Assembly: GCA_963999645.1 (NCBI GenBank) | Contig: CAXEUY010000029.1 | Span: 1-12,103 of the forward strand | DNA length: 12,103 nt | Origin: MedAcidi-G1 sp002294285 | GTDB lineage: Bacteria > Actinomycetota > Acidimicrobiia > Acidimicrobiales > MedAcidi-G1 | Direction of reading: 5' to 3' | Shown: piece after piece, positions 1 through 7,075 of the stretch | Layout of the letters: every line of letters begins with the position of its first letter | How positions within the stretch are numbered: position 1 is the stretch's first letter | Made by a program: the position numbers and the translations under genes | The notes under the pieces: generated by a model | Told to the model about the DNA's origin: nothing | Seen by the model: the letters and a program-made list of their open reading frames with translations, nothing else | Databases searched by the model: none

Positions 1-673
1 TAAAAACCAGAACCTTGATGATGAACAACAAATAGCCGCTGCATCAATTTTTGGAGACCCAGTACCTTTCGATTTTGCTCCTGCAACAGAAAATGAAATC
101 GTACACAAAATCGCAAATGAAAAAGGAAGAGGCATAAAAAGTGGCACCTCAACCTGGCACACTGACGCCACATGGTTGGAAATGCCTCCAAGGGGAACCA
201 TGTTGCAAGCGGTTGAACTGCCTAGCTCTGGAGGAGACACCTTATTCGCAAGCATGTCTGCGGCTTTCGAATCTCTCTCACCAGAAACTCGAAGTTTCAT
301 AGACGGTCTAACAGCTGTCCACCACGGAGGATCTAAACTCAAAAGATCAGCAGACAGACTATCGAAAATCATTCCTGAAGAAGCAGTCTCACATCCGGTG
401 GTTAGAACCCATCCCGTGACCAGAGAGAAGTGCATATTTGTGAACAGACTTTTCACCAAGAAAATAAACGAACTTAACGATATTGAGAATGAAGCCGTTC
501 TGCCGATGCTCTGCGATCTAGTTCTACGACCAGAACTACAATTCAGATTCACCTGGGAAGAAGGAGATATAGCAGTCTGGGACAACAGGAGTGTCCAGCA
601 CTATGCAACACCTGATTACAGCGAAGCTCGAATAATGCACAGAGTTGTACTCGCAGGCGACCCTGTTGAGTAA
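1..673 (+). CDS. TauD/TfdA-family Fe(II)/2-oxoglutarate dioxygenase, 5'-truncated by window edge
   Basis: The reading frame is open from base 2 to a TAA at 671-673, so the true start lies left of the window; 223 codons are visible. The family hydroxylates a substrate using Fe(II), O2 and 2-oxoglutarate, often beside a sulfonate, amine or ether so that the C-S, C-N or C-O bond breaks. Seen in the visible numbering: HTD at 53-55 (first Fe ligands), GGDT ending at Thr80 (2OG-binding Thr), WDNR at 193-196, the distal Fe ligand His200 in QHYA, and RIMHR at 210-214, matching Arg266 and Arg270 of E. coli TauD by alignment from memory. The catalytic set is complete, so the enzyme is probably active. 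The C-terminus ends soon after the last motif, as is normal. The substrate is not determined: taurine, another sulfonate or an unrelated compound are possible. An internal TTG at 176 is not a credible start because it would remove the HxD motif. Confidence 0.9.
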   Translation, partial: KNQNLDDEQQIAAASIFGDPVPFDFAPATENEIVHKIANEKGRGIKSGTSTWHTDATWLEMPPRGTMLQAVELPSSGGDTLFASMSAAFESLSPETRSFIDGLTAVHHGGSKLKRSADRLSKIIPEEAVSHPVVRTHPVTREKCIFVNRLFTKKINELNDIENEAVLPMLCDLVLRPELQFRFTWEEGDIAVWDNRSVQHYATPDYSEARIMHRVVLAGDPVE

Positions 674-676
674 ACC

Positions 677-1729
677 ATGTTAAGGAATCCTCCTTTCCCT
701 ATCTCCCCCGAGGAACTGACTGAAGAGTTCCTCTCGGAAAGTCTGGGAAAGGAAGTTGACTCTTTTAGCTACAAACGCATTGGTAGCGACAGAGGCATGC
801 TGGGAGTTGTATTACTCCTAAATATTTCCTATTCAGATGGCAGTAAAGAAAACCAAAATCTTGTTTGCAAAATTCCCGCTCCTAGAGAAGGCAGTAGAGC
901 AAACACCAAAAGAGGAAACAATAACGAACGCGAACTTCGCTTCTACGATGAGCTCGCCTCGATAACACCTGTAAATACTCCACAATTGCACTCAGCTTGG
1001 TACGACCCGGAAACTGAAAACTTTTTACTAATCCAAGAAGCAGTCGATGTAGATGAGAGTGTGGATCAAATTCAGGGGATCTCTCTTGAACAAGCTTTTC
1101 TCGTGCTAGATGAAGTTGCTTCTTTGCATTCTAAATGGTGGGAACACCCGGATTTAACTAAAATGGATTGGCTTCCAAAACCCAGTGGAAGAAAATCCAG
1201 TCTCTCTTTTATTGCAAATGCGGGATGGGACCCTCTTTGTGAGTTGCTAAATGGAGAGCTCACCAAAGACGAAATATCTTTTGGAAAAATAATAACAAGT
1301 CGCCTTCATGAAATGTTAGACGCACTATCAAATTATCCTGAAACATTAATTCACTCAGATCTAAGAGCCGACAACCTTCTTTTTACCCGTGAAGGCAACA
1401 GGGTTTTTCTCGTTGATTGGCAAGGGGCTTCTAAGGGACCCGCTGGGTTTGATTTGTCATATTTTATAACCATGTCTTTAACAGTTGATTCACGCCGCAA
1501 GAACGAAAAAATACTCTTGGACCATTATTTCAATGCAATCAAAGCCGCTGGTAAAGAAATAGATCAAACTGAACTATTTGAAAGTTATGTAGATGGGATA
1601 CTTTATGGACTAGTTGTGGCTTGTTCCCTTCCTTTAATTAGTGACGAAAAAGAGGAACGTGTCAAAGAACTCGCAACTGTTATGACCAGAAGAAGTATTG
1701 AAGCATTGAAAGACCACAATAGATTTTGA
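677..1729 (+). CDS. APH/EcKinase-like small-molecule phosphotransferase (first of two paralogues)
   Basis: A 350-residue cytoplasmic kinase of the aminoglycoside phosphotransferase / ecdysteroid-kinase-like (CHK) superfamily, transferring phosphate from ATP to a small-molecule hydroxyl. Seen: LVCK with Lys65 in the place of the ATP-binding lysine, EREL (84-87) as the probable partner glutamate, the catalytic loop HSDLRADN (226-233) with Asp228 and Asn233, and the metal-binding DWQG from Asp247, followed by GPAGFDL. The C-terminal half is helical with a hydrophobic stretch (308-320). The ATG lies 3 nt after the dioxygenase stop, with only a weak Shine-Dalgarno, so coupled translation is likely. 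It resembles the second kinase at 2536-3510 from end to end (matching LHS, DNL, DWQG and LPL blocks). Substrate unknown; family membership alone is not evidence of antibiotic resistance. Confidence 0.88.
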   Translation: MLRNPPFPISPEELTEEFLSESLGKEVDSFSYKRIGSDRGMLGVVLLLNISYSDGSKENQNLVCKIPAPREGSRANTKRGNNNERELRFYDELASITPVNTPQLHSAWYDPETENFLLIQEAVDVDESVDQIQGISLEQAFLVLDEVASLHSKWWEHPDLTKMDWLPKPSGRKSSLSFIANAGWDPLCELLNGELTKDEISFGKIITSRLHEMLDALSNYPETLIHSDLRADNLLFTREGNRVFLVDWQGASKGPAGFDLSYFITMSLTVDSRRKNEKILLDHYFNAIKAAGKEIDQTELFESYVDGILYGLVVACSLPLISDEKEERVKELATVMTRRSIEALKDHNRF

Positions 1730-1750
1730 ACGAATAACACATTAGACAAA

Positions 1751-1756
1751 GAGGAG
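1751..1756 (+). promoter_or_regulatory. Ribosome binding site of the SDR gene
   Basis: GAGGAG lies 3 nt before the ATG at 1760. It is one of the best Shine-Dalgarno matches in the plus-strand string and fixes the SDR start. The 30-nt gap here is one of only three spacers longer than a few bases in this gene string. Confidence 0.6.
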
Positions 1757-1759
1757 AAC

Positions 1760-2536
1760 ATGGAGAAAAAACTAGAGGGAAAAGTTGCTGCTGTCACTGG
1801 TGGAACACGTGGTATAGGACGGGCAATAGCAGAAAGATTCGTAGCCGAAGGAGCAAAAGTAGTTATCAACAGTCGTAATGATGAAAAAGGACAACGGGCA
1901 CTTGATGAGATGAATGCTGGTGAAGATGTTCTTTTCTATCCGGGAAGTGTCACTGAAAAAGAGGTTTTAGAGGGTTTCGTTGACTTTACCGTTGAGAATT
2001 TTGGTCAACTTGACATCATGGTTTTAAACGCTGGTGGCGTTGGTGACACCGCTCCAGTAGTTGATCTTTCAGATGAAGAATGGCAATTCGAACTCGATTT
2101 CAATCTGAATCATGTTTTTAGAGGAACTCGTAAAGCACTCTGGCATATGGTGCCTCGTAAAACAGGAAGAATTATTGCTATTTCTTCTATAGAGGGTAAA
2201 CGAGGCAAGGCTAACATCGCTGGATATACGGCTAATAAGCATGCAATCAATGGTTTCGTAAAATCCGCTGCCAAGGAAGTCGGCACAGAAGGAATAACAA
2301 TCAATTCCATCTGTCCAGGACTGGTACATACAGACATGCTTGAAAATCAGTCGGGGGCCGCATCAGGGCTAACTGAAGTAGCCGATGTAATAGCTCTCTA
2401 CACAAAAGACACAGCTATTCAAAGACCCGTGACAGTCGATGAAATAGCAGCTTTCGCACTCCTCCTTGCCTCAGAAGAAGGGGCGGGCTTCAGTGGTGGA
2501 ACCATTTCACTTGACGGAGGACTAGCCACCTACTGA
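1760..2536 (+). CDS. Short-chain dehydrogenase/reductase (classical SDR)
   Basis: A 258-residue NAD(P)-dependent oxidoreductase of classical SDR length, interconverting an alcohol and a ketone in the cytoplasm. Seen: cofactor motif TGGTRGIG (13-20), NAG (90-92), catalytic Asn115 in DFNL, Ser143, then Tyr156 and Lys160 in YTANK with the expected 13-residue Ser-Tyr spacing, PG at 186-187, and a C-terminal DGG (252-254). The catalytic tetrad is intact. The residue after beta-strand 2 is in INSRN, with Ser38-Arg39, which leans towards NADP(H), though this is only a hint. Its TGA overlaps the ATG of the following kinase by one base (TGATG), so the SDR and that kinase are probably made together. 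It resembles the FabG/glucose dehydrogenase-like crowd; the substrate cannot be assigned. Confidence 0.93.
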   Translation: MEKKLEGKVAAVTGGTRGIGRAIAERFVAEGAKVVINSRNDEKGQRALDEMNAGEDVLFYPGSVTEKEVLEGFVDFTVENFGQLDIMVLNAGGVGDTAPVVDLSDEEWQFELDFNLNHVFRGTRKALWHMVPRKTGRIIAISSIEGKRGKANIAGYTANKHAINGFVKSAAKEVGTEGITINSICPGLVHTDMLENQSGAASGLTEVADVIALYTKDTAIQRPVTVDEIAAFALLLASEEGAGFSGGTISLDGGLATY

Positions 2537-3510
2537 TGAATGTTGACTTTCCAACCTGTCCCCAAGAGCTGAACAGAGAATGGCTTTCTGATGCGCTAGG
2601 TAGGCCTATTGAAAGTTTTGAAATGTGTCCGATTGGCGGAGGAAAAGGCAACCTGGGTGACCTAGTTCTCCTTTCTCTAGAAGATGGAGAACAATTAGTA
2701 GCAAAATTTGCTGCAAATAGACAAGAGTCTCTCAATGCTGCAAAGAGATCAGGGTTGTTCGAAAGAGAAATCAAGTTCTACCATGAGCTAGCTCCAAAAC
2801 TTGACCTACGTCTTCCAACGCTTTTCGCGTCAGCTTATGATCCATCTAGCGCCTATTTCGTAATGCTCTTAGAGTATTTAGAACCTGCAGAAGACTCAGA
2901 CTCAATAAGTGGTATAGGAATTGACTACACTCGACAGGTTTTTGAGGAATTATCTAAACTCCACAGCCAGGGAAAAGATTTGGTTGATACCCCTTGGGTT
3001 CAAACGATGATCTCTCAGGATCGAATCAACAATCTGACGATCATGATCGAAAAAGGATGGCCCGTTCTTCAAGACATGTGCGGTGAAATTGTTGAACCGC
3101 TTAAGGAAATAAACCTTTTAGAAAGATTCCTTGAAACCATGAGTTACCTCAACACATTGGATCAGACCATTGTTCACGGTGATGTCAAACCAGACAACTT
3201 GGTCATAAGCAGTCAGGGTGTCGCAATAATCGATTGGCAGGGTTTTGGCACAGGTCCACCTGCGTGGGATATTGCATACTGTATGTGCCAGTGTCTTACA
3301 ACTGAAGAACGCAAATTGTACGAATCTGAACTACTTGCCAGTTACCCCCATGATCTTGTGGGATACAAAGAATCTTTGTTCTTTGGCATTGTCATAGCTT
3401 GTGCTCTCCCTCTTCTGGGCAATCCTGATGACCCAAGATTAGGGAAACTAGTTGAAATCACCGCTGAAAGAACTATCAGCGCAATGTCAGACGCCGGAAC
3501 ACTTAATTGA
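2536..3510 (+). CDS. APH/EcKinase-like small-molecule phosphotransferase (second paralogue)
   Basis: A 324-residue kinase of the same superfamily as the gene at 677-1729. Seen: LVAK with Lys57, EREIKFY (76-82), catalytic HGDVKPDN (214-221) with Asp216 and Asn221, and DWQG from Asp233 followed by GTGPPAWDI. The two kinases share PxEL near the N-terminus, an IGxxxGxLG glycine-rich loop, ERE[LI]+FYxELA, LHS, DNL, DWQG and a C-terminal ACxLPL block, so they come from one duplication, but they have diverged (HSDLRADN against HGDVKPDN). The start is the ATG at 2536 inside the preceding stop (TGATG); GGAGGA at 2516-2521 is a rather distant ribosome site. The gene ends in a TTGA overlap with the next gene. 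Both copies keep catalytic residues, so different substrates are plausible. Confidence 0.88.
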   Translation: MNVDFPTCPQELNREWLSDALGRPIESFEMCPIGGGKGNLGDLVLLSLEDGEQLVAKFAANRQESLNAAKRSGLFEREIKFYHELAPKLDLRLPTLFASAYDPSSAYFVMLLEYLEPAEDSDSISGIGIDYTRQVFEELSKLHSQGKDLVDTPWVQTMISQDRINNLTIMIEKGWPVLQDMCGEIVEPLKEINLLERFLETMSYLNTLDQTIVHGDVKPDNLVISSQGVAIIDWQGFGTGPPAWDIAYCMCQCLTTEERKLYESELLASYPHDLVGYKESLFFGIVIACALPLLGNPDDPRLGKLVEITAERTISAMSDAGTLN

Positions 3511-4331
3511 AAAAAAAGATTCTAATTATTACCGGAGGTCACCCGTTTGAATCAGACTCTTTCTTCGAGGTTTTCGATTCATTTGAAAACGTTGACTGGT
3601 TTCACGAAAAACATCCGGAAGCGGAAAAATTTCTTAACCCTGAAAAATGCCATGACATCGATGCGATTCTATTCTATGACATTCCCGGAGTTGAACTGAG
3701 AAGAAACTCAGTCCCACCTGTTGTCTGTTCAGATCCAACCCCTGAGTACAAAAAGAACTTCGAGGATCTACTTGAGTCAGGTCAGGGGCTTGTCTTTCTG
3801 CATCACGCGATAGCTGGTTGGCCGACATGGGAACGGTATGCAGATGTGATCGGTGGCAGATTCCATTACAAACCTGGGTCGCTTCATGGAACTGAATTTC
3901 CTGATTCAGGATATTGTTTCGATGCAACCCAAGAAATTGAGGTTGTTGACACTGATCATCCTATTTGCAGCGGGGTTCCTGAAAGTTTCTCAATAACTGA
4001 CGAGGCTTACCTCTGCCCTATTTTCGAAGAATCGGTGACTCCTATACTTCGTTCACATTTTAATTTTGAAGATTCCTCGAATTTCTATTCAGCTGCGCTG
4101 GCAATGCAAGGAGAAATGAATTCCAATGAATCGTGGACACATCCAAAAGGAAGCAGCCTTGTCGCCTGGGTACGCTGGGAAAAATCATCGCCTATTGCAT
4201 ACATACAGCTGGGTGACGGGCCTTCTGCATATATGGATTCAAATTTCCGAAAACTTCTAAACAATGCGATTGACTGGGTCTCTTCTGAAGAAGCAAAAAC
4301 TAGTAGTTCTGCAAAATCAAAATCGAACTAA
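3507..4331 (+). CDS. ThuA-like domain protein (trehalose utilisation family)
   Basis: A 274-residue protein with a class I glutamine amidotransferase-like fold, as in ThuA of rhizobial disaccharide (trehalose/palatinose) utilisation. ThuA works with the Gfo/Idh/MocA protein ThuB in forming 3-keto disaccharides. Seen: a first beta strand KKKILIITGGH (2-12), GLVFLHHAIAGWPTW (94-108) leading into IGGRFHY (115-121), DHPI (150-153), DEAYL (165-169), and a terminal block with LLNNAIDW (250-257). The family usually has Gly-His near the end; here the aligned position reads LGDGPSAY, with Asp in place of His. The start is TTG at 3507, overlapping the kinase stop by 4 nt (TTGA); no ATG or GTG exists near the first strand, so TTG is required. 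The serine/lysine-rich tail (264-274) looks disordered. The role is inferred; no signal peptide is seen. Confidence 0.85.
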   Translation: MKKKILIITGGHPFESDSFFEVFDSFENVDWFHEKHPEAEKFLNPEKCHDIDAILFYDIPGVELRRNSVPPVVCSDPTPEYKKNFEDLLESGQGLVFLHHAIAGWPTWERYADVIGGRFHYKPGSLHGTEFPDSGYCFDATQEIEVVDTDHPICSGVPESFSITDEAYLCPIFEESVTPILRSHFNFEDSSNFYSAALAMQGEMNSNESWTHPKGSSLVAWVRWEKSSPIAYIQLGDGPSAYMDSNFRKLLNNAIDWVSSEEAKTSSSAKSKSN

Positions 4332-4351
4332 TGCCCAAGCCAACTGGTTAA

Positions 4352-4382
4352 TTGACCCTACGGTCGGGCAGAATGTTGTAAT
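4352..4382 (+). promoter_or_regulatory. Possible sigma-70-type promoter for the SnoaL/ATPase pair
   Basis: In the 69-nt gap after the ThuA-like gene, TTGACC (4352-4357) and TGTAAT (4377-4382) could be -35 and -10 boxes, but the 19-nt spacing is long and the leader would be only a few bases before the ribosome site. This is weak; transcription may simply continue from upstream. Confidence 0.25.
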
Positions 4383-4390
4383 CGCATTTA

Positions 4391-4395
4391 AGGAG
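4391..4395 (+). promoter_or_regulatory. Ribosome binding site of the SnoaL-like gene
   Basis: AGGAG, 5 nt before the ATG at 4401. A strong Shine-Dalgarno in the longest spacer of the plus-strand string, consistent with independent initiation here. Confidence 0.6.
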
Positions 4396-4400
4396 ATTCA

Positions 4401-4784
4401 ATGAGCGCGGAAGAAATAATTGAAATCAATCATCTCACTAACAGATACAACCAAGCAGCGGATTCAGGGAATGGGAAAGCTTTTGCTGAAACTTTCACTG
4501 AAGATGGGATTTTAGAAATGCCAGGAAGCGACCCCATTGTAGGTAGAAGTGCCCTTGAAGTTTCCGGTGACAGTTTCCCTCAACTGATCAAAGGGGTCAG
4601 ACATTGGATAAACAATCAAGTTGTCGAAATCAACGGAAATTCGGCAACAGCTAGCTGCTATCTGCTTCTAATGAGTGCTGGATCACCACCTAACATGATG
4701 ACGACCGGACGTTACTCCGATGAACTGATAAAGACAGACCAAGGATGGAAGTTCACTAAACGTAGCGTTAGTTTGGACAGCTAG
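4401..4784 (+). CDS. SnoaL-like / NTF2-fold protein
   Basis: A 127-residue single-domain protein of the SnoaL-like (cone-shaped alpha+beta barrel, NTF2-fold) group. Seen: an N-terminal helix with NRYNQAADSG (14-23), FAETFTEDGILEMPG (28-42), VGRSAL (47-52), RHWINNQVVEINGN (67-80), ATASCYLLLM (82-91), and TGRYSDELIKTDQGWKFTKR (102-121). This arrangement is usual for small stand-alone members that act as isomerases, dehydratases or hydrolases, or simply bind ligands. His68 and Tyr16 point to the part of the barrel that normally forms the pocket, but I cannot name catalytic residues. It sits between the ThuA-like gene and the ABC ATPase, 43 nt before the latter's preferred start. Function unassigned. 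Confidence 0.82.
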   Translation: MSAEEIIEINHLTNRYNQAADSGNGKAFAETFTEDGILEMPGSDPIVGRSALEVSGDSFPQLIKGVRHWINNQVVEINGNSATASCYLLLMSAGSPPNMMTTGRYSDELIKTDQGWKFTKRSVSLDS

Positions 4785-4808
4785 CCTTAGAGGTTGCAAA
4801 TGGTATTT

Positions 4809-4818
4809 GAGAAGAAAG
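4809..4818 (+). promoter_or_regulatory. Ribosome binding site favouring the GTG start of the ABC ATPase
   Basis: A purine-rich GAGAAG run followed by AAAG precedes the GTG at 4828 by 9 nt. The competing in-frame TTG at 4807 has only AGAGG at 4789-4793, 13 nt away. The GTG is therefore preferred. Confidence 0.45.
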
Positions 4819-4827
4819 ATTCCCACA

Positions 4828-5988
4828 GTGTCTGAACTGTCGTTAAAAGGACTTACGAAGGTCTACCCGAATGGCTTCAAGGCGGTGGATGATCTGAACA
4901 TCGATATAGCTGACGGTGAGTTTCTGGTTCTAGTGGGACCTTCGGGTTGTGGAAAATCAACTGCTTTAAGGATGGTCGCAGGGCTGGAGGAAATAACTTC
5001 AGGAGAGCTTTCAATAGGTGGGGAACCTATGAATGAAGTCGAGCCGAAAGACCGCAACGTTGCAATGGTTTTCCAAAATTACGCCCTCTACCCGCATCTA
5101 GATGTCGAAAAGAACATTGGCTTTGCCTTGAAGCTTTCTGGAATGCCTAAACCTGAAATTGACACCAAAGTGCTGGAAGCCGCAAAAATTCTTGAACTTG
5201 AATCTCTGCTTAAAAATAAACCTGCTCAACTATCGGGCGGTCAAAGGCAGAGAGTTGCTATGGGTAGAGCTATAGTCCGCGATCCTTCTGTCTTCCTGAT
5301 GGATGAACCGCTATCGAACCTTGATGCAAAATTACGAGTTCAAATGCGCGCTGAGATTACCCGATTGCAACACAAACTAGAAGCCACCACCTTGTATGTC
5401 ACCCACGATCAGGTTGAAGCGATGACTATGGGCGACAGGGTAGCTGTAATGAAAGATGGCATTCTTCAGCAGATTGACAGTCCTTCATCTCTCTACGACT
5501 CGCCTGATAATCTCTTCGTTGCGGGATTTATCGGAGCTCCGGCGATGAACCTCAGAGAAGCGAGGCTCGACAACACTGCGGGTGAATGGTCTTTAGAAAT
5601 GGGAGAGATCAGAATCCCTCTAGCGAGAGGGATTCTCGAAAAAAAACGCTCTTTGGCCGGATATGAGGGAAAAAATGTCGTGATCGGTATCCGTCCTGAG
5701 GCTATGGACGATGCCACCGTTACAGGAAAAAAGGAGCATCCTATTTTTTCAGCTGTAACAGAATTGACAGAAGCTCTTGGGTCGGATCTGCTCGTTCATT
5801 TTCCTATGGATGCGAAAGCTGTTGATGCAGGCGACCCCGATGCCCTCAAGGACCTAGACGAGAACCCTCTGATGATCGCTAGAGTCGACCCTCGTAGTCA
5901 AGCTAAACCTGGAGAAAAGATAGAAATTTCCATTGATACTGAGAGAATGCATTTCTTCGACCATGAGACTCGTTTAGCTATTAAATAA
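4828..5988 (+). CDS. ABC transporter ATP-binding protein, MalK/UgpC/MsmX type
   Basis: A 386-residue nucleotide-binding subunit that powers carbohydrate importers from the cytoplasmic face. Seen: Walker A GPSGCGKST (37-45), Q-loop Gln83 in VFQNYALYPH, signature LSGGQ (135-139), Walker B ending LMDE (Asp159, Glu160), D-loop SNLD (163-166), H-loop His193 in VTHDQ, and a C-terminal MalK-type TOBE/regulatory region (about 235-386) beginning after FIGAPAMN. A short acidic insertion (about 328-345) precedes IARVDPRS, a layout I associate with Gram-positive/actinobacterial members. The GTG at 4828 gives a family-like N-terminus (SELSLKGLTKVYPNG); a TTG at 4807 would add seven residues. It is the last gene of the plus-strand string, pointing at the string that encodes MalF/MalG-type permeases, its likely partners. 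UgpC, MalK and MsmX cannot be separated by sequence alone. Confidence 0.95.
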   Translation: MSELSLKGLTKVYPNGFKAVDDLNIDIADGEFLVLVGPSGCGKSTALRMVAGLEEITSGELSIGGEPMNEVEPKDRNVAMVFQNYALYPHLDVEKNIGFALKLSGMPKPEIDTKVLEAAKILELESLLKNKPAQLSGGQRQRVAMGRAIVRDPSVFLMDEPLSNLDAKLRVQMRAEITRLQHKLEATTLYVTHDQVEAMTMGDRVAVMKDGILQQIDSPSSLYDSPDNLFVAGFIGAPAMNLREARLDNTAGEWSLEMGEIRIPLARGILEKKRSLAGYEGKNVVIGIRPEAMDDATVTGKKEHPIFSAVTELTEALGSDLLVHFPMDAKAVDAGDPDALKDLDENPLMIARVDPRSQAKPGEKIEISIDTERMHFFDHETRLAIK

Positions 5989-6004
5989 AGCGAACTCCCC
6001 AAAA

Positions 6005-7075
6005 CTAAATCAAGGGTCCATGTTCTATCTGTTTTAGAACATTTGCTGCGAATAGCTTGCATTCAGAAATATGTGGGTATCCGGAGAGAATGAATGCGTC
6101 AATACCTGCTTCCATATATGCATCGATTTTCTTTATAACCTGATCCGGATCTCCTACTATTGCGGCCCCTGCCCCACTACGGGCACGTCCCACACCTGTC
6201 CACAAATTTTCCTCAATGAAGCCGTCATCATCTGAATTCTCGCGAAGCTCTGTTTGTCTGGAAACTCCAACCGACACTGCATCTAATGAACGATTCCGTA
6301 TTTCTGCTCCCTGCTGGTCATCTATCTGACTCACAAGTCGATTGGCGGCATCGCGCGCTTCTTTTTCACTTTCTCTTACAATCACATGAGCTCTTAACCC
6401 ATATTTCAATTCCCGTCCACGACCCGAAGCGCGTTCTTTCATATCAGAAACTGTCGACTCGACACCTTTTACAGTGTCAGGCCAAGTGAGAAAAACATCT
6501 GATTCCATAGCCGCTGTTTCTTTGGCTGCTTCGGAAAAACCTCCGAAATAAAAAGGCGGGCAATGACCTGAGACTGTTCTGACTCTCGGGGCTTCAATCT
6601 CGAGATCTACGAATTCACCGTGGTAGTCAACGGGGTTCCCGTTCAGAAGGTCTCTTAGTACTTTCATGTATTCCTGAGTCCTCTTGTAACGGGGCTCGGA
6701 TTCAAGTTCTTGTCCGGGTAAATCACTAGAGATGATGTTTATAGTGAGCCTTCCACCTGACATCTGATCAATCGTCGCCATTTGTCTAGCTAATTGTGGT
6801 AGCCACATCTCGCCCATTCGGACGGCTAGAAGAAGTCTGATTCTATTTGTTGCAACTGACACAGCCGAAGCGAATGATGTGGCGTCGATTCCCAATTCAT
6901 AGCCGGAAGGCAAAAGTATGTTGTCGAATCCATTTTCTTCAGCACACAAGACAATGTCGCGGCAGTGCTCCCAAGAACTTCTAAGTTCTGGGGCTGCAAC
7001 GCCTAGAAACTCATAGTCATCATCACAGAGAGCACCAAACCAGGATATTTCAGGTTTTTTTTGCTTATCACTCAT
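6005..7075 (-). CDS. SsuD-like flavin-dependent (LLM) monooxygenase, probable sulfonate monooxygenase
   Basis: A 356-residue bacterial-luciferase-fold monooxygenase closest, among those I know, to alkanesulfonate monooxygenase SsuD, which uses reduced FMN and O2 to split a sulfonate into aldehyde and sulfite. Seen: LLPSG (54-58), MATIDQMSGGRLTINI (99-114), FYFGGFSEAA (175-184), Trp198 in LTW, Arg228 and His230 in LRAHVIVRE, Arg299 in GRARSGAG, and Tyr333 in SGYPH. These match E. coli SsuD Trp196, Arg226, His228, Arg297 and Tyr331 with a constant +2 offset. The SsuD Cys54 position is not Cys and the loop around it differs, suggesting a different substrate. No flavin reductase partner is present in the window. 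The ATG overlaps the preceding TGA (ATGA). It is last in the minus-strand operon, after reductases and sugar permeases, which favours a sulfosugar. Other LLM substrates remain possible. Confidence 0.9.
   Translation of the reverse strand: MSDKQKKPEISWFGALCDDDYEFLGVAAPELRSSWEHCRDIVLCAEENGFDNILLPSGYELGIDATSFASAVSVATNRIRLLLAVRMGEMWLPQLARQMATIDQMSGGRLTINIISSDLPGQELESEPRYKRTQEYMKVLRDLLNGNPVDYHGEFVDLEIEAPRVRTVSGHCPPFYFGGFSEAAKETAAMESDVFLTWPDTVKGVESTVSDMKERASGRGRELKYGLRAHVIVRESEKEARDAANRLVSQIDDQQGAEIRNRSLDAVSVGVSRQTELRENSDDDGFIEENLWTGVGRARSGAGAAIVGDPDQVIKKIDAYMEAGIDAFILSGYPHISECKLFAANVLKQIEHGPLI

Noticed and set aside
176..673. Short dioxygenase gene starting at the internal TTG
   Set aside because: The frame continues open to the left edge and the upstream residues hold the essential HTD iron-binding motif, so this is the tail of a longer gene.
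677..3510. Aminoglycoside resistance genes
   Set aside because: The two kinases share the APH fold motifs, but the wider superfamily includes many metabolic kinases. Nothing in the neighbourhood suggests resistance.
3634..3927. Antisense open frame opposite the ThuA-like gene
   Set aside because: It lacks recognisable motifs and lies wholly within a gene with clear family conservation on the other strand.
4332..4400. Terminator or small RNA in the gap before the SnoaL-like gene
   Set aside because: Only a 5-bp TGCCC/GGGCA inverted repeat with a long loop and no T-run is present, too little to call.
4807..4827. TTG at 4807 as start of the ABC ATPase
   Set aside because: The seven extra residues are unlike the family N-terminus and the ribosome site is poor; the GTG at 4828 has a better-placed purine-rich site.
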